Source: Promethearchaeota archaeon
Lineage (GTDB): Archaea > Asgardarchaeota > Lokiarchaeia > Sigyniarchaeales > SOKP01
Length of the DNA stretch: 64,000 bases
Direction: 5' to 3'
NCBI GenBank assembly: GCA_019058295.1
Contig: JAHPZI010000002.1
Coordinates: 92,076-156,075 of the forward strand
Numbering within the stretch: position 1 is the stretch's first letter; every line of letters starts with the position of its first letter. This document shows, piece after piece, positions 9,784 through 18,993 of this stretch. A program made the translations under genes and the position numbers. The notes beneath the pieces are model-generated. The model was not told where the DNA came from, searched no databases, and worked only from the letters and a program-made list of their open reading frames with translations.

Positions 9784-9816
9784 TTTTAACGGATGAAAAT
9801 TTAATTTTAACGGATG
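9784..9816. repeat. Direct repeat pair upstream of membrane protein paralog B
   Basis: The 12-mer TTTTAACGGATG occurs at 9784-9795 and again at 9805-9816, spaced 21 bp start to start, or two helical turns. On the minus strand it lies just upstream of an AAATATAAAT-like TATA element serving the gene that starts at 9723. The position and spacing fit a transcription-factor site. Confidence 0.5.
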
Positions 9817-10177
9817 GTAAAAATTTCAACACTAAAAACTATCTATGAATTCTATTTTGATCGATCTTAAAGATTTTTTGAAATAAATATTAAGGATTTC
9901 GATCAAAAATTGGGAAGTTTTTATACTTTTCGCGACAACTCTTTTAGTATTTTTTTTCCCAAAAAAATTAGTTTTATTTAAAATAGTAACAAATTGTGAT
10001 CTTAAATTCCGATTTTTGCGGTTTTTCAAAAATTAATTTAATAAAAATTATTATATTCGTGAAAAATCTCTCATAAAATGATGAATTCCGTTTTTCGTCA
10101 TAAAAATCGCAGAAAAAATCAAATCTTAAAAATTATTACCGGATCAGTAGAATACGATAAGAATTTTAACCAGAAAC

Positions 10178-10186
10178 ATTTATATA
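10178..10186 (+). promoter_or_regulatory. Predicted TATA box
   Basis: GAAACATTTATATAC is a good archaeal BRE-plus-TATA arrangement. It lies ~70 nt before the ATG at 10252, leaving a leader of about 45 nt that contains a strong GGAGG ribosome-binding site. Confidence 0.5.
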
Positions 10187-10251
10187 CTAAAAAATCCTAA
10201 CTTAAAATGGAAACAAAAAAATAAAAAAATAAAAAATTGGAGGAAAAAAAA

Positions 10252-10587
10252 ATGGAAGTAATAGAAAAAATAAAGAAAGAAGGAATTACAGACGAGCAAC
10301 GCACAAAAATATATACTTTATCAACTCATATTAGTAAAGAAACGCGAGAAGAAATTTGTCCAGCACTATATAACACTCTATTAAATACAGAAAAAGGAGC
10401 ATTAAAAAATGAGTTAGGCAGAGTCATATTCCATCTATATAAAAATGACAGTCTTACTACTGTTATAGGACTAGAAAAATTAATAGATGCTTCGTTAATA
10501 GTTGCTCCTGAAGAAATGTTTAAAATTCTTGAAGAATCTGAAGCAGATGCTAAAGAATTGGCAAAGAAAATTAGACAGGTTTTATAG
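10252..10587 (+). CDS. Small helical protein of unknown function
   Basis: 111 residues from the ATG at 10252. This start is chosen over the in-frame TTG at 10237 because GGAGG at 10239-10243 is ideally placed before it. The protein is soluble, charged and predicted all-helical, with a possible HEAT-like pair of helices (KNELGRVIFHLYKND). No family is recognised. It stands alone between a divergent membrane-protein pair and a metallo-hydrolase gene, with its own promoter. Its clear Shine-Dalgarno sequence is stronger than those of many neighbours, which hints at high expression. Confidence 0.7.
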   Translation: MEVIEKIKKEGITDEQRTKIYTLSTHISKETREEICPALYNTLLNTEKGALKNELGRVIFHLYKNDSLTTVIGLEKLIDASLIVAPEEMFKILEESEADAKELAKKIRQVL

Positions 10588-10706
10588 ATAATAAAAATTT
10601 TTTTAATTTCTCATTTTATATTTTTGGCTTTTATTAAATAGTAACCTAAAAATTGTTCTAATTCTTTTCTTAATAAAGAATATAACAAGATTTATTAGCT
10701 TTAATT

Positions 10707-11729
10707 TTGTCAAAATTTAAATCTGAGTTAAATGAAATAGATGGAGTTTATCAATTTAAGATTGATACGCCTTTCGACGTGGGATTTGTAACCATTTACT
10801 TATTCGAAATAGATGGTAAAAAGGTTTTCTATGATGCTGGATTAAATATGCGCAATTGGGAAAAATTATTTTTTTCTGCCCTTCAAGATATAAATATTTC
10901 AATTAAAGATATTGATTATTGTATTGTCTCGCATAATCATCTAGACCATACGGGGCTAATCAAGAAATTTAAACGTAGAAATCCTGACATTCAAATTGTA
11001 ATGGGTGAATTAACTCATTCTACTATGAAATGGGAGACAGAAAGTGAAAATTCTGAGGAATTAAAGAACGAAGCTAAGAAAATTGCTAAGGAAATGATTA
11101 AATTCGGGATTAGTGAAGCCCAAGGAAAAAGATTAGTTGAATGGCATACAATGTGGCCAAAGTTAAGGAGATATCATAAACCGGATCTAATTGTACGGGA
11201 TGGTGAGGAGATTTTTTTCAAAACTAATAAATTAAAGATAATTTGGACTCCTGGTCACTCTGTTGGCCACATTTGCGTATTTGATGAAAATAATCGATAC
11301 TTATTTTCAGGAGATCACATTCTTTCCAGAATAACCCCACATATAGGAAATTTTGTTATCAATCCAATGATTAGAAAAGATTACGATTTTGAAAATATCT
11401 TGGATTATTACTTAAAATCATTGGATCGAATTGATAAATTAAATCCAAAAATCATCTTTCCAGCTCATCAAGAAATCATTTATAATCCACATGAGCGTAT
11501 ATTAGAAATTAAAGAACATCACAAAAATAGACTTAATGAAATTTCAAGTTTAATTAAAAATAATCCAATGGTTCCTATCAAAATTTCTCAGATTCACTTT
11601 GGAGAGGATTTGGATGAAATAAACAGTTTTTTAGCATTAAGTGAAGTTTTAGCTCATCTTATTTATTTAGAAAGTCAAGGAAAAGTTAAAAGAATTGAAA
11701 AGAACGGAAAATTCTTCTTTTCTAGCTGA
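10707..11729 (+). CDS. Metallo-beta-lactamase-fold hydrolase with C-terminal winged helix
   Basis: 340 residues, starting at TTG (no ATG in frame nearby). The zinc motif HxHxDH appears as SHNHLDHTG at about residue 73. Further metal-ligand regions are TPGHSVGH at ~190, SGDHILSR at ~208 and FPAHQEI at ~253. The last ~60 residues resemble a small winged-helix domain, as in LACTB2-like proteins, some of which are nucleases or thioesterases. A helical insertion (residues ~110-150) precedes the second half. The substrate cannot be assigned. It is monocistronic, convergent with the lrp gene of the hdr operon. Confidence 0.8.
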   Translation: MSKFKSELNEIDGVYQFKIDTPFDVGFVTIYLFEIDGKKVFYDAGLNMRNWEKLFFSALQDINISIKDIDYCIVSHNHLDHTGLIKKFKRRNPDIQIVMGELTHSTMKWETESENSEELKNEAKKIAKEMIKFGISEAQGKRLVEWHTMWPKLRRYHKPDLIVRDGEEIFFKTNKLKIIWTPGHSVGHICVFDENNRYLFSGDHILSRITPHIGNFVINPMIRKDYDFENILDYYLKSLDRIDKLNPKIIFPAHQEIIYNPHERILEIKEHHKNRLNEISSLIKNNPMVPIKISQIHFGEDLDEINSFLALSEVLAHLIYLESQGKVKRIEKNGKFFFSS

Positions 11730-11775
11730 ATAATTATCTTATTATTATAAACAACAAGTAAAATAAGCTTAAACT

Positions 11776-12247
11776 TTATTGAAATTGATGATTGTTAGGT
11801 GAAGGAGTTTTGATTGGTTTTAAAACAACGCAAACACGCTCTACGCTCTTTACATCACTCCTACCACGAAAAGTTTCCATTAATGCATCCAATTCGGTAA
11901 TTTCAGGTACATTAACTTTAATTAAAACCCCACATTGACCGGCAAGAAAGTAAACTTCTTCGCATTGAGGTAATAACTGAGTCTCTCTTAATAATTCTTT
12001 TATTTCATTCTCCGATTTTGGTATTACAGTGAGAAAAGCAATTATACAACGTTCTTCTTCTCTGCAGATCTTTATAGTGAACTTCTCAATTACACCATCC
12101 TCTTGCAACCGAACCACTCTTTTTCTTACTGTTGATTCAGACAAGTCTACTTCATCCGCAATTTCACGATATGGTCTTCTTGCATCCTCTATAAGCATTT
12201 CAAGAATGCGTTTGTCTTTTTCGTCCAGATTTTTTATTTTGTTTCAT
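11776..12247 (-). CDS. Lrp/AsnC-family transcription regulator (start disrupted by a homopolymer)
   Basis: An HTH of Lrp type (YREIADEVDLSESTVRKRVV) is followed by a RAM-like effector domain. The ATG at 12198 starts inside the first helix. Reading further upstream in frame restores the family's usual LDEKDKRILEMLIEDARRPY beginning, but no normal start codon is in that frame. The ATG at 12245-12247 is one base out of frame across a run of six T (12230-12235). An indel there, or a very unusual start codon, would explain it. The gene is the last in the hdrACB-metVF unit, so it may regulate that operon. Confidence 0.75.
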
Positions 12248-12318
12248 CTCATGGTTGTTTTTTAGTATTTTTAAAAAAATTTTAAATTAAAATTAAAAAA
12301 ATTTTAAAGATTTGATAT

Positions 12319-13293
12319 TTAATAATAATTCTTTGCATAATCTGGGTACTTGTCAAGGAGCGGAGCGAAAAGCCTCTCATACTCCACTGCCATACAATGG
12401 ATTCCACTTGCTTTTGAATTTTTCTTGATCTCTTCTATAAATGGTACAAAGAACTCCACGTTAACTTTATCTAATGCGGCATATTTAGCTGGTTTGTTTC
12501 CTTTGTTATCCTTTTCAGCTTTCTTTAATGCATTTAGAAGCTCCTTTGGAACGCTTACCCCAGGAATATATTTGTCAAAGTACCAAGCAATCCCGTATGA
12601 TTTCATAGGAAAGACGCCCAATAAAATTGGAACATTATATCGAGCTAATTCATTGATGAAATTCTTAGCAACATCAATATCAAAAGCGGTTTGTGTTTGG
12701 ATAAAATCAATTCCTTGCTCAACTTTTCTTCCTACTTTGAGGATTTCTGGTTCCATATATTCTCCTACAGCATTAGGATTAGCAACACACCCATAATTCA
12801 TTTCAATCTTTCCGTCAGTTATCTCATTACCAGAATAATCTGTCCCCTCATCAATCATTTTTTTAAGAAGCTCACAAAATTGAGTACTGTCAAGATCATA
12901 AGAAATACGACCCTGTTTGTTGTCTCCAAGGGCTGTATGATCTCCGGTGAGTACTAATACGTTCTTTAATCCCAATAAGGCTCCACCAAGAACGTCACCA
13001 AAAAGAGCAACTCGATTACGATCTCGGACGGCAACTTGCCAAACTGTTTCGATTTCAGCATCACGTTGTACTACAAAGCTAGGGACTAATGAGCATATGT
13101 AGGCGTCTCCTTGAGGACCATCTGTCACGTTAGCTGCAATGATACGATTGGTTTTCTTCATTTCCTTTGCGGAATGGACGACTTCTTCCATACCATCAGC
13201 CAATATTTTTTTGGGCTCGAGTTCACCTGTAAAAACAAAATGTCCATCTGCAAGTGCTTTGCATAATTTACTATATGCAGGTCGTTTTGCCAT
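12319..13293 (-). CDS. metF: Methylenetetrahydrofolate reductase-like protein MetF (copy 2, hdr operon)
   Basis: 324 residues. It has the MetF features of copy 1: GELEPKK at the N-terminus, VLTGDH at mid-barrel, FIQTQTAFD, and the shared GVFPMKSYGIA and SGIHCMAVEY stretches. It starts immediately after metV (the metV gene ends at 13294) with a strong GGAGGAG ribosome-binding site inside the metV end. Being in an operon with hdrACB and a double HdrA-MvhD, it probably forms the reductase end of a heterodisulfide-reductase-linked complex, as known for Moorella MetVF-HdrABC-MvhD. The carrier pterin is unresolved. Confidence 0.88.
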   Translation of the reverse strand: MAKRPAYSKLCKALADGHFVFTGELEPKKILADGMEEVVHSAKEMKKTNRIIAANVTDGPQGDAYICSLVPSFVVQRDAEIETVWQVAVRDRNRVALFGDVLGGALLGLKNVLVLTGDHTALGDNKQGRISYDLDSTQFCELLKKMIDEGTDYSGNEITDGKIEMNYGCVANPNAVGEYMEPEILKVGRKVEQGIDFIQTQTAFDIDVAKNFINELARYNVPILLGVFPMKSYGIAWYFDKYIPGVSVPKELLNALKKAEKDNKGNKPAKYAALDKVNVEFFVPFIEEIKKNSKASGIHCMAVEYERLFAPLLDKYPDYAKNYY

Positions 13294-13989
13294 TTATTTC
13301 TTCTCCTCCTTTTCTTCTTTTATGTTTGTGTAATCCTTATTAATTGGGATATAAGCGGGACTAGTAGAAGAACGATAATCACGGGCAGGTCTATATAATG
13401 TAAATAAATCTAACCGATTGAATTTCTTCAAACGCTTATAAATTTCAATCCATGCACAAGGATGAGTATAACCCCCTACTTCACACATACCATCAACAGT
13501 TCCACCACATGGACCATTTTTAAGATGTTTGGCGCATCCTGCTATAGGACAAATACCTCCTGTTTCTCCTAATAGACAACTTCCACAAGTCTCACAATAT
13601 TGAATAAAATAGTTATCACCAGCATTTTGAACACCGCCAAACATACTATTTTGGGCGGGGTAAGTAATGATATTTTCAGCTACTTTGTTTAACATCACAA
13701 CGCCTAAGCCACACGCTAATGAAACGATTGCATCGTACTCTTCTATGAATGGTCTAATCGTGGTGGCAGCAATTCTATCGTCGCATTGTCTTAAAACTGT
13801 AATTGCCCTCCATTTTAAGTCCTTGCCTTCAGTCTTAGCTTTTAATTCTAAAAGCTGTCCAAGTACTTTTGCCTCATTAATAGACCGAGGTGGTTGACAA
13901 CATCCATCGCATCCAGCGATTAAGATTTTGTTATAATCCTTTATCATTTCATATATATCGTTTATATCTTTCTGTTCTGTAATAATCAT
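13294..13989 (-). CDS. metV: MetV-like iron-sulfur/zinc subunit (copy 2, hdr operon)
   Basis: 231 residues with the MetV C-terminal cysteine block: CETCGSC, CPIAGCA and GPCGG. Extra cysteines lie near the N-terminus in GCDGCCQPP. It probably bridges electron flow between the HdrABC unit and the MetF flavin. It is directly adjacent to metF and 91 nt downstream of hdrB. That gap contains a 13-base A-run on the coding strand but no obvious terminator, so operon continuity is likely. Confidence 0.87.
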   Translation of the reverse strand: MIITEQKDINDIYEMIKDYNKILIAGCDGCCQPPRSINEAKVLGQLLELKAKTEGKDLKWRAITVLRQCDDRIAATTIRPFIEEYDAIVSLACGLGVVMLNKVAENIITYPAQNSMFGGVQNAGDNYFIQYCETCGSCLLGETGGICPIAGCAKHLKNGPCGGTVDGMCEVGGYTHPCAWIEIYKRLKKFNRLDLFTLYRPARDYRSSTSPAYIPINKDYTNIKEEKEEKK

Positions 13990-14080
13990 ATTTCATTTCT
14001 CTATTTTTTTTTTTTTCCATTCTTATTTTTATTTGATTAATGTAATTTTGTTTTGATTTTTAAAAAAAGGGATTTACATA

Positions 14081-14962
14081 TTAAATATTTAATTTTTCCA
14101 GTAATTTATTCGGTTTTACACTCCTATTAGTAAGGCCCAGCTTATCTTTCTCTACACCAAACGCGATTGCCATCAATTCCGGCACATATAAAACAGGAAT
14201 GTCGAGTTCTTTGCCAGTTTTTCGAGAAAGTAGTCGTTGTTTTCTATCGTATTGCCCCACACAAGCGGGACATACTCCAACCATTACATCGACTTCTTCT
14301 TCTAGTTCTTTGAGTTCAGTCATTTTGTCCTCGACAAGTTTAAATCCAATTTCCTCTTGAAGGCGCGCACAGAAACCACAGCATTCTAGTTTTCCAGCAA
14401 ATGCAACAGTTTTTGCTCCTAGCGCTTTTATTATCTTATCTATGGTTTCTGGCCGTTCTGGATGATCAAATTGTAAAATTTTACTCGGCCTTATGAGATG
14501 GCACCCATAATGTACTGCCACGTTTAAATCATCTAAAGGATTCATTAAGATCTTTTTAATCTTCTCCAGGTATTCTTCTTGAGAGAACAGTTCTGCAAAA
14601 TGATAGACATTCGAAGTTCCCTTATATTCATAACCTATTTTCTTTAAAACAGTATTTACCCGATCAAAAGCAGCTTTATCTTCTGATAATAACACTTTTG
14701 CAGTTTTTAATGTTTCAAAACAGCCAGAGCAGATTGTTAATATGTCCAGACCTAATTTTTCCCCTAAACAAAGGTTTCTAGCAGCCAATGTCAACCATGT
14801 ATCAATGCTTACAGATTGAGTAGCTACAGGGTCTGGACAGCAGCTTGCACCCTCCATTTCTTTAAATGTAAGTCCTAAATAATTCGAAATCTCTCTAAAA
14901 GCATATTCAAAATGGGGCAATTTCAATGGTATTGTACAACCTAAATATAACGCATACTCCAT
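14081..14962 (-). CDS. hdrB: Heterodisulfide reductase subunit B (HdrB-like)
   Basis: 293 residues with both CCG domains of HdrB, which in methanogens hold two noncubane [4Fe-4S] clusters. The first is Cys9, then ASCCPDP and ICSGC; the second is HYGCH, LECCGFC and VCPAC. In methanogens HdrB reduces CoM-S-S-CoB. In this metabolic setting the disulfide substrate may be absent and the subunit could relay electrons to MetVF instead. Its ATG overlaps the hdrC stop by one base (TAATG), implying translational coupling. Confidence 0.9.
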   Translation of the reverse strand: MEYALYLGCTIPLKLPHFEYAFREISNYLGLTFKEMEGASCCPDPVATQSVSIDTWLTLAARNLCLGEKLGLDILTICSGCFETLKTAKVLLSEDKAAFDRVNTVLKKIGYEYKGTSNVYHFAELFSQEEYLEKIKKILMNPLDDLNVAVHYGCHLIRPSKILQFDHPERPETIDKIIKALGAKTVAFAGKLECCGFCARLQEEIGFKLVEDKMTELKELEEEVDVMVGVCPACVGQYDRKQRLLSRKTGKELDIPVLYVPELMAIAFGVEKDKLGLTNRSVKPNKLLEKLNI

Positions 14963-15507
14963 TATTTATCACTCTCCTTATTCTCTGATGCTTTTTTGAT
15001 TAGATTTCCGATTCCTGTTTCATTCATAATTATATCAATCTCTTTTAAATCAGGTGGAACGATTTTGGGCAATCCAAATCTATCTCTACGTCTATCAATA
15101 TTAGTTGCCAATCCTCCTGTATAAGGAACTACATATCCATTATCATATATCGTTTGAATAGTTCCTCGATATTCCTCTGGACAATTTCCTTCTTTTACAG
15201 CTAAGTTTCTCAATAGCGCCAATATAAAAGAATAATCCACACCCTTAGGACATCTTTCCGTACATCTATGACATAGGGAACATGTCCAGATTGCATTGCT
15301 GGAGAGGACTCTGTCTTTTAATCCTAACAGACAAGAAGCAACCACTCTGTGAGGTTGAAGATCAACGTATTCCGTTACAGTACAGCCAGATGAGCACACT
15401 CCACATTGAATACACTTTAGGAGTGATTTTGCTCCTACTTTTTCGCTAATTTCATAGCGAAAATTATAATCTAAATCCTCTGCATTTATAATCTCTTCTT
15501 CTGTCAT
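14962..15507 (-). CDS. hdrC: Heterodisulfide reductase subunit C (HdrC-like)
   Basis: 181 residues with two [4Fe-4S] motifs, CIQCGVCSSGC near residue 32 and CSLCHRCTERCPKG near residue 75. They are separated by a helical segment, as in soluble HdrC. It carries electrons from HdrA to HdrB. The gene starts 3 nt after hdrA ends and overlaps hdrB by one base, so the three are tightly coupled. No transmembrane segments are seen, so this is the cytoplasmic HdrABC type, not HdrDE. Confidence 0.9.
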   Translation of the reverse strand: MTEEEIINAEDLDYNFRYEISEKVGAKSLLKCIQCGVCSSGCTVTEYVDLQPHRVVASCLLGLKDRVLSSNAIWTCSLCHRCTERCPKGVDYSFILALLRNLAVKEGNCPEEYRGTIQTIYDNGYVVPYTGGLATNIDRRRDRFGLPKIVPPDLKEIDIIMNETGIGNLIKKASENKESDK

Positions 15508-15510
15508 TTT

Positions 15511-18500
15511 TTATGCTTCCTCCTTTGCTTTTTTAGGTTTATCGCCTGTCTTACTTAGTGGACCTAATTGTTTTATTTGATTAACAAAGTCTATAACGAC
15601 TTCAGAGAATCGCTTTCCCTCGCTTGCTGACACCCATTCAAGGCGGAAACGATTAGGATCAATCCCTACCTTTCCAAGAATTTCATTTATTTCATTATAT
15701 CTCTGCAATGTGTCGTAATTTCCTTCTAAATAGTGGCAATCTCCAAGATGGCAACCTCCGATTAAAACTCCATCAGCACCTTCCAAAAATGCTTGTAAGA
15801 TATAACTTTTCGGTAGTCTTCCAGAACACATCACTCGAATTGGTCGGATATTGGTGGGATATTGAAATCGACTAACCCCGCATGTATCAGCACCTGCATA
15901 ACTACACCAATTACATAAAAAGGCAACTATACGCGGTCTTTCATCTACAAATTCACCCTTCAGTGCTTCAGAAATCATAGGAGTTATTTGATCATCTGCA
16001 AAATGACTCATCGTAATTGCGCCTGCGGGACATGCAGCAGCACAATCACCACATCCTTTACATAAGAGAGGATTTGATTCAGACACTAATACGTCATTAT
16101 CAAAATTAACTCCAATTGCTCCAAAATTACACACTTCCTCACATTTCTGACATCCAATACATAAAGCTGGATTTACTACAGAAACCAATGGTTCATTCTC
16201 AACAATTCCAGCTGTCAAAGGAATTAAAGCATGAGCAGCAGCACCTCTTCCCTGAGAAATTGAATCTGCGATACCTTTTGGACCATGTGCCGTCCCTGCA
16301 AGATAGATTCCATCAGTTGCAAAATCTACTGGCCTTAGTTTCACATGTGCTTCTAGGAAAAAGCCGTTTTGATCCCTTGGAACTTTAAGTAATTCAGCTA
16401 AAACCTTATTATCGTTTGGCTTTAACGGAGTAGATAATACAACTTTATCAGCTTTAATATTAAGTGTGATCTGTGTTTGGATATCTTTTACTTTAACTTT
16501 AATATCACCATTAGTCAAGTTAACCTCGGGATATTCACTAAACCTAATGTAATTGACATTTTCACGAGCATCCCAATAATAATGTTCTTCATCAGTGCCT
16601 ACTCTAATATCTCTATACATTACAAATATTTTTGAGTTCGGATAATTTTCTTTCACATAAAGCGCATGTCTTATAGATTCAGAACAACAAATCAACGAGC
16701 AATAAGAACATCCCATCTCAGGATCAGTTTGCCTTGATGCCACACAATGGATAAATACCAATGTTTCTCCATCCGTTAATGTATTATCTCTTAGTTTTTC
16801 TGATAATTCTAATTGCGTCATAATGCGAGGATCTTCTCCATAATGATACCACCCTTCTGGTTTATATTCGTTGGCTCCAGTGGCAACAACAATAGCTCCA
16901 ACATTTATATCGGAAACTTTATCATCTGCTTTATTTTTAATTTTGACCTTAAAATCACCAATTGATCCTTTAACATCAATAACTTCAGAATTCAGATAGG
17001 GAATAATATTTTTAATTTCATTGAATTCTTTTAAAGTCTCATTTAAAAATTCCTTAGAATCTATTCTATCAAAATTAATTTTATAGATAAGGTTTAAATT
17101 ACCACCTAGTTTCTCTTCTTTTTCAACTATATGTGTTTTAAATCCTTTTTTGGCTATTTCCATTGCTGCATTCATCCCTGCAACACCTCCTCCAATAACA
17201 AGAGCTTCTGGAACGACATCACCTTTGATTTTAAACTCCGTTTTTAGGAATCGCGAACGAGCAACCCCCATACGGATTAAGTCCTTCGCTTTATCTGTCG
17301 CTTTATCACGATCTTTCATATGAACCCATGAATCTAACTCTCGAATACTCACGAAATTAAAAAGATATTCATTTAAACCAGCTTCTCGAATAGTTTTTTG
17401 AAATAATGGCTCATGTGTTCTTGGAGTACATGCTGCAACTACAACTCGATTTAGATTTAATTCCTCAATTTTCTCCTTAATAATATCTTGCGTTAAGCTT
17501 GAACAACTATATTTATTATCCATAGAAAATACTACATTAGGGAGTGATTTAGAATACTCTACTAACTCAGGTACATCGATGTAGCCACCAATATTAATAC
17601 CACAATGACAAATAAAAACTCCTACGCGGGGCTCTTCCCCTTCGCGCACTACTCTTAAGGGAGGTAATTCCACTCTTTGTTCTTCTTCTGTGAGCGGAAC
17701 GGCATGTAATGCAGCTAAAGCAGCGGCTCCACTTGCTTTTGAGACAGAATTTGCAATATCATCAGGAGATTGACAAGAACCAGTCACATATACACCTTCG
17801 CGAGTTGACTGTAAGTCTTCAATAGAATTCTTTGTTTTGAAAAATCCTAGTTCATTTAATTCAATTCCTAATATTTTAGCAAAATCTTCAGTTCCCTTTC
17901 TAGGTATAACCGCATTTGCTAAAACAACTAAATCAAACTTAGCAGTCTCGACCTCGCCCGTATCTAAATTTGCGTGTTTCACTAACAAATCGTGAGTTTC
18001 GGGATCTTCACGAATATCTCCTGGAATTCCATGAAAGTATTTTAATTTATATTCATTTTTAGCTCGCTCAATAAATTCTTCTTGATTTTTTCCTATCACA
18101 CGAGTATCGTTGAAAAAAATGGTTACATTTGTATCAGAAGCGTGTTCTCTCGTGACGACTCCTTCTTTAGCCATGTACATACAACAAAATTTAGAGCAAT
18201 AAGCACATAATGATTCGTTTCTAGAACCTACACATCCAATAAACGCAATATTTTGAGCATGTTTTTTATCAGAAGGACGTAAAAGTTCACCTCCGGTAGG
18301 ACCTGATGCACTAAGAAGCCTTTCATATTGCATTGCAGTAACAATGTTAGGGTATTCCCCGTAATGATAACGTGAAAGGACTGAAGGATCTAATAGATCA
18401 ATACCAGTAGCCACAATTATAGAGGCAACATTATACTCGACTACCTCGTCTTTCATCTCAAAATCTATAGCATCAGCCTCACATTCTTCTAAGCATAGTT

Positions 18501-18993
18501 TACAAGCACCTTTAGTTAAAAATAGGCATTTTTCAGCATCGATCGTAGCTTTTCTTGGAACAGCTTGAGGGAATGGAATGTAAATAGCTTGACGCATACC
18601 AATCCCCTCTTCAAACTCATTAGGTATCTTTTTCATTGGACATTTTTCTGAACATGCCCCACACCCCGTACATTTATTAATATCGACGTATCGAGATTTC
18701 TTTAAAATTTTCACCTTAAAATCTCCGACTTCTCCAGCAATATCTTGAACTTCTGAATAAGTTAATAATTCAATGTTAGGATGCCGAGCGACTTCGACCA
18801 TTTTTGGAGCTAGGATACAAATACTACAATCTAAAGTCGGAAATGTTTTATCTAATTGTGCCATTCGGCCACCTACAGATGGAGATCTCTCAACTAATAT
18901 GACTCGATATCCTTGTTCCCCTAAGCTAAGACTTGCTTCAATTCCTGAAATACCAGCACCGATAACTAAAATTGAACTTAATTCTTTAGTCAT
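15511..18993 (-). CDS. hdrA: Double HdrA fused to MvhD-like domain
   Basis: A very large HdrA of 1160 residues. Residues ~1-440 are a first FAD module (GAGISGIEASLSLG) with two ferredoxin-like Cys clusters (CTGCGACSEKCP at ~108, then CKLCLEEC). Residues ~450-1010 are a complete second HdrA, with its N-terminal ICHCGINIGG domain, a second dinucleotide fold (GGGVAGMNAA at ~598) and two C-terminal [4Fe-4S] motifs from ~945 (CIGCQKCEEVC, CKGCGDCAAACP). From ~1018 an MvhD-like domain follows (FLCNWCSYAGAD, GCHLGDCHY). HdrA flavins are the site of electron bifurcation in the family. The fused MvhD suggests intake from a hydrogenase or formate/ferredoxin partner encoded elsewhere. First gene of the operon. 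Confidence 0.92.
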   Translation of the reverse strand: MTKELSSILVIGAGISGIEASLSLGEQGYRVILVERSPSVGGRMAQLDKTFPTLDCSICILAPKMVEVARHPNIELLTYSEVQDIAGEVGDFKVKILKKSRYVDINKCTGCGACSEKCPMKKIPNEFEEGIGMRQAIYIPFPQAVPRKATIDAEKCLFLTKGACKLCLEECEADAIDFEMKDEVVEYNVASIIVATGIDLLDPSVLSRYHYGEYPNIVTAMQYERLLSASGPTGGELLRPSDKKHAQNIAFIGCVGSRNESLCAYCSKFCCMYMAKEGVVTREHASDTNVTIFFNDTRVIGKNQEEFIERAKNEYKLKYFHGIPGDIREDPETHDLLVKHANLDTGEVETAKFDLVVLANAVIPRKGTEDFAKILGIELNELGFFKTKNSIEDLQSTREGVYVTGSCQSPDDIANSVSKASGAAALAALHAVPLTEEEQRVELPPLRVVREGEEPRVGVFICHCGINIGGYIDVPELVEYSKSLPNVVFSMDNKYSCSSLTQDIIKEKIEELNLNRVVVAACTPRTHEPLFQKTIREAGLNEYLFNFVSIRELDSWVHMKDRDKATDKAKDLIRMGVARSRFLKTEFKIKGDVVPEALVIGGGVAGMNAAMEIAKKGFKTHIVEKEEKLGGNLNLIYKINFDRIDSKEFLNETLKEFNEIKNIIPYLNSEVIDVKGSIGDFKVKIKNKADDKVSDINVGAIVVATGANEYKPEGWYHYGEDPRIMTQLELSEKLRDNTLTDGETLVFIHCVASRQTDPEMGCSYCSLICCSESIRHALYVKENYPNSKIFVMYRDIRVGTDEEHYYWDARENVNYIRFSEYPEVNLTNGDIKVKVKDIQTQITLNIKADKVVLSTPLKPNDNKVLAELLKVPRDQNGFFLEAHVKLRPVDFATDGIYLAGTAHGPKGIADSISQGRGAAAHALIPLTAGIVENEPLVSVVNPALCIGCQKCEEVCNFGAIGVNFDNDVLVSESNPLLCKGCGDCAAACPAGAITMSHFADDQITPMISEALKGEFVDERPRIVAFLCNWCSYAGADTCGVSRFQYPTNIRPIRVMCSGRLPKSYILQAFLEGADGVLIGGCHLGDCHYLEGNYDTLQRYNEINEILGKVGIDPNRFRLEWVSASEGKRFSEVVIDFVNQIKQLGPLSKTGDKPKKAKEEA

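Larger units (their letters stand above)
9724..10251. other. Long divergent intergenic region
   Basis: About 530 bp between divergent genes. It holds the direct repeats at 9784-9816 on the left and a TATA box (near 10178-10186, CATTTATATA) for the rightward gene. The middle is AT-rich with one short minus-strand ORF (9832-10029) that I do not believe is coding. No RNA gene could be recognised. Confidence 0.5.

Noticed and set aside
9832..10029. A 65-codon minus-strand ORF in the intergenic region.
   Set aside because: Short, Lys/Asn-rich with no motif, poor ribosome-binding context and compositionally like the surrounding AT-rich spacer; not supported as a gene.
14004..14016. A 13-base T-run as a terminator.
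   Set aside because: It reads as A-run on the strand of the operon, so it cannot be an archaeal T-rich terminator for it.
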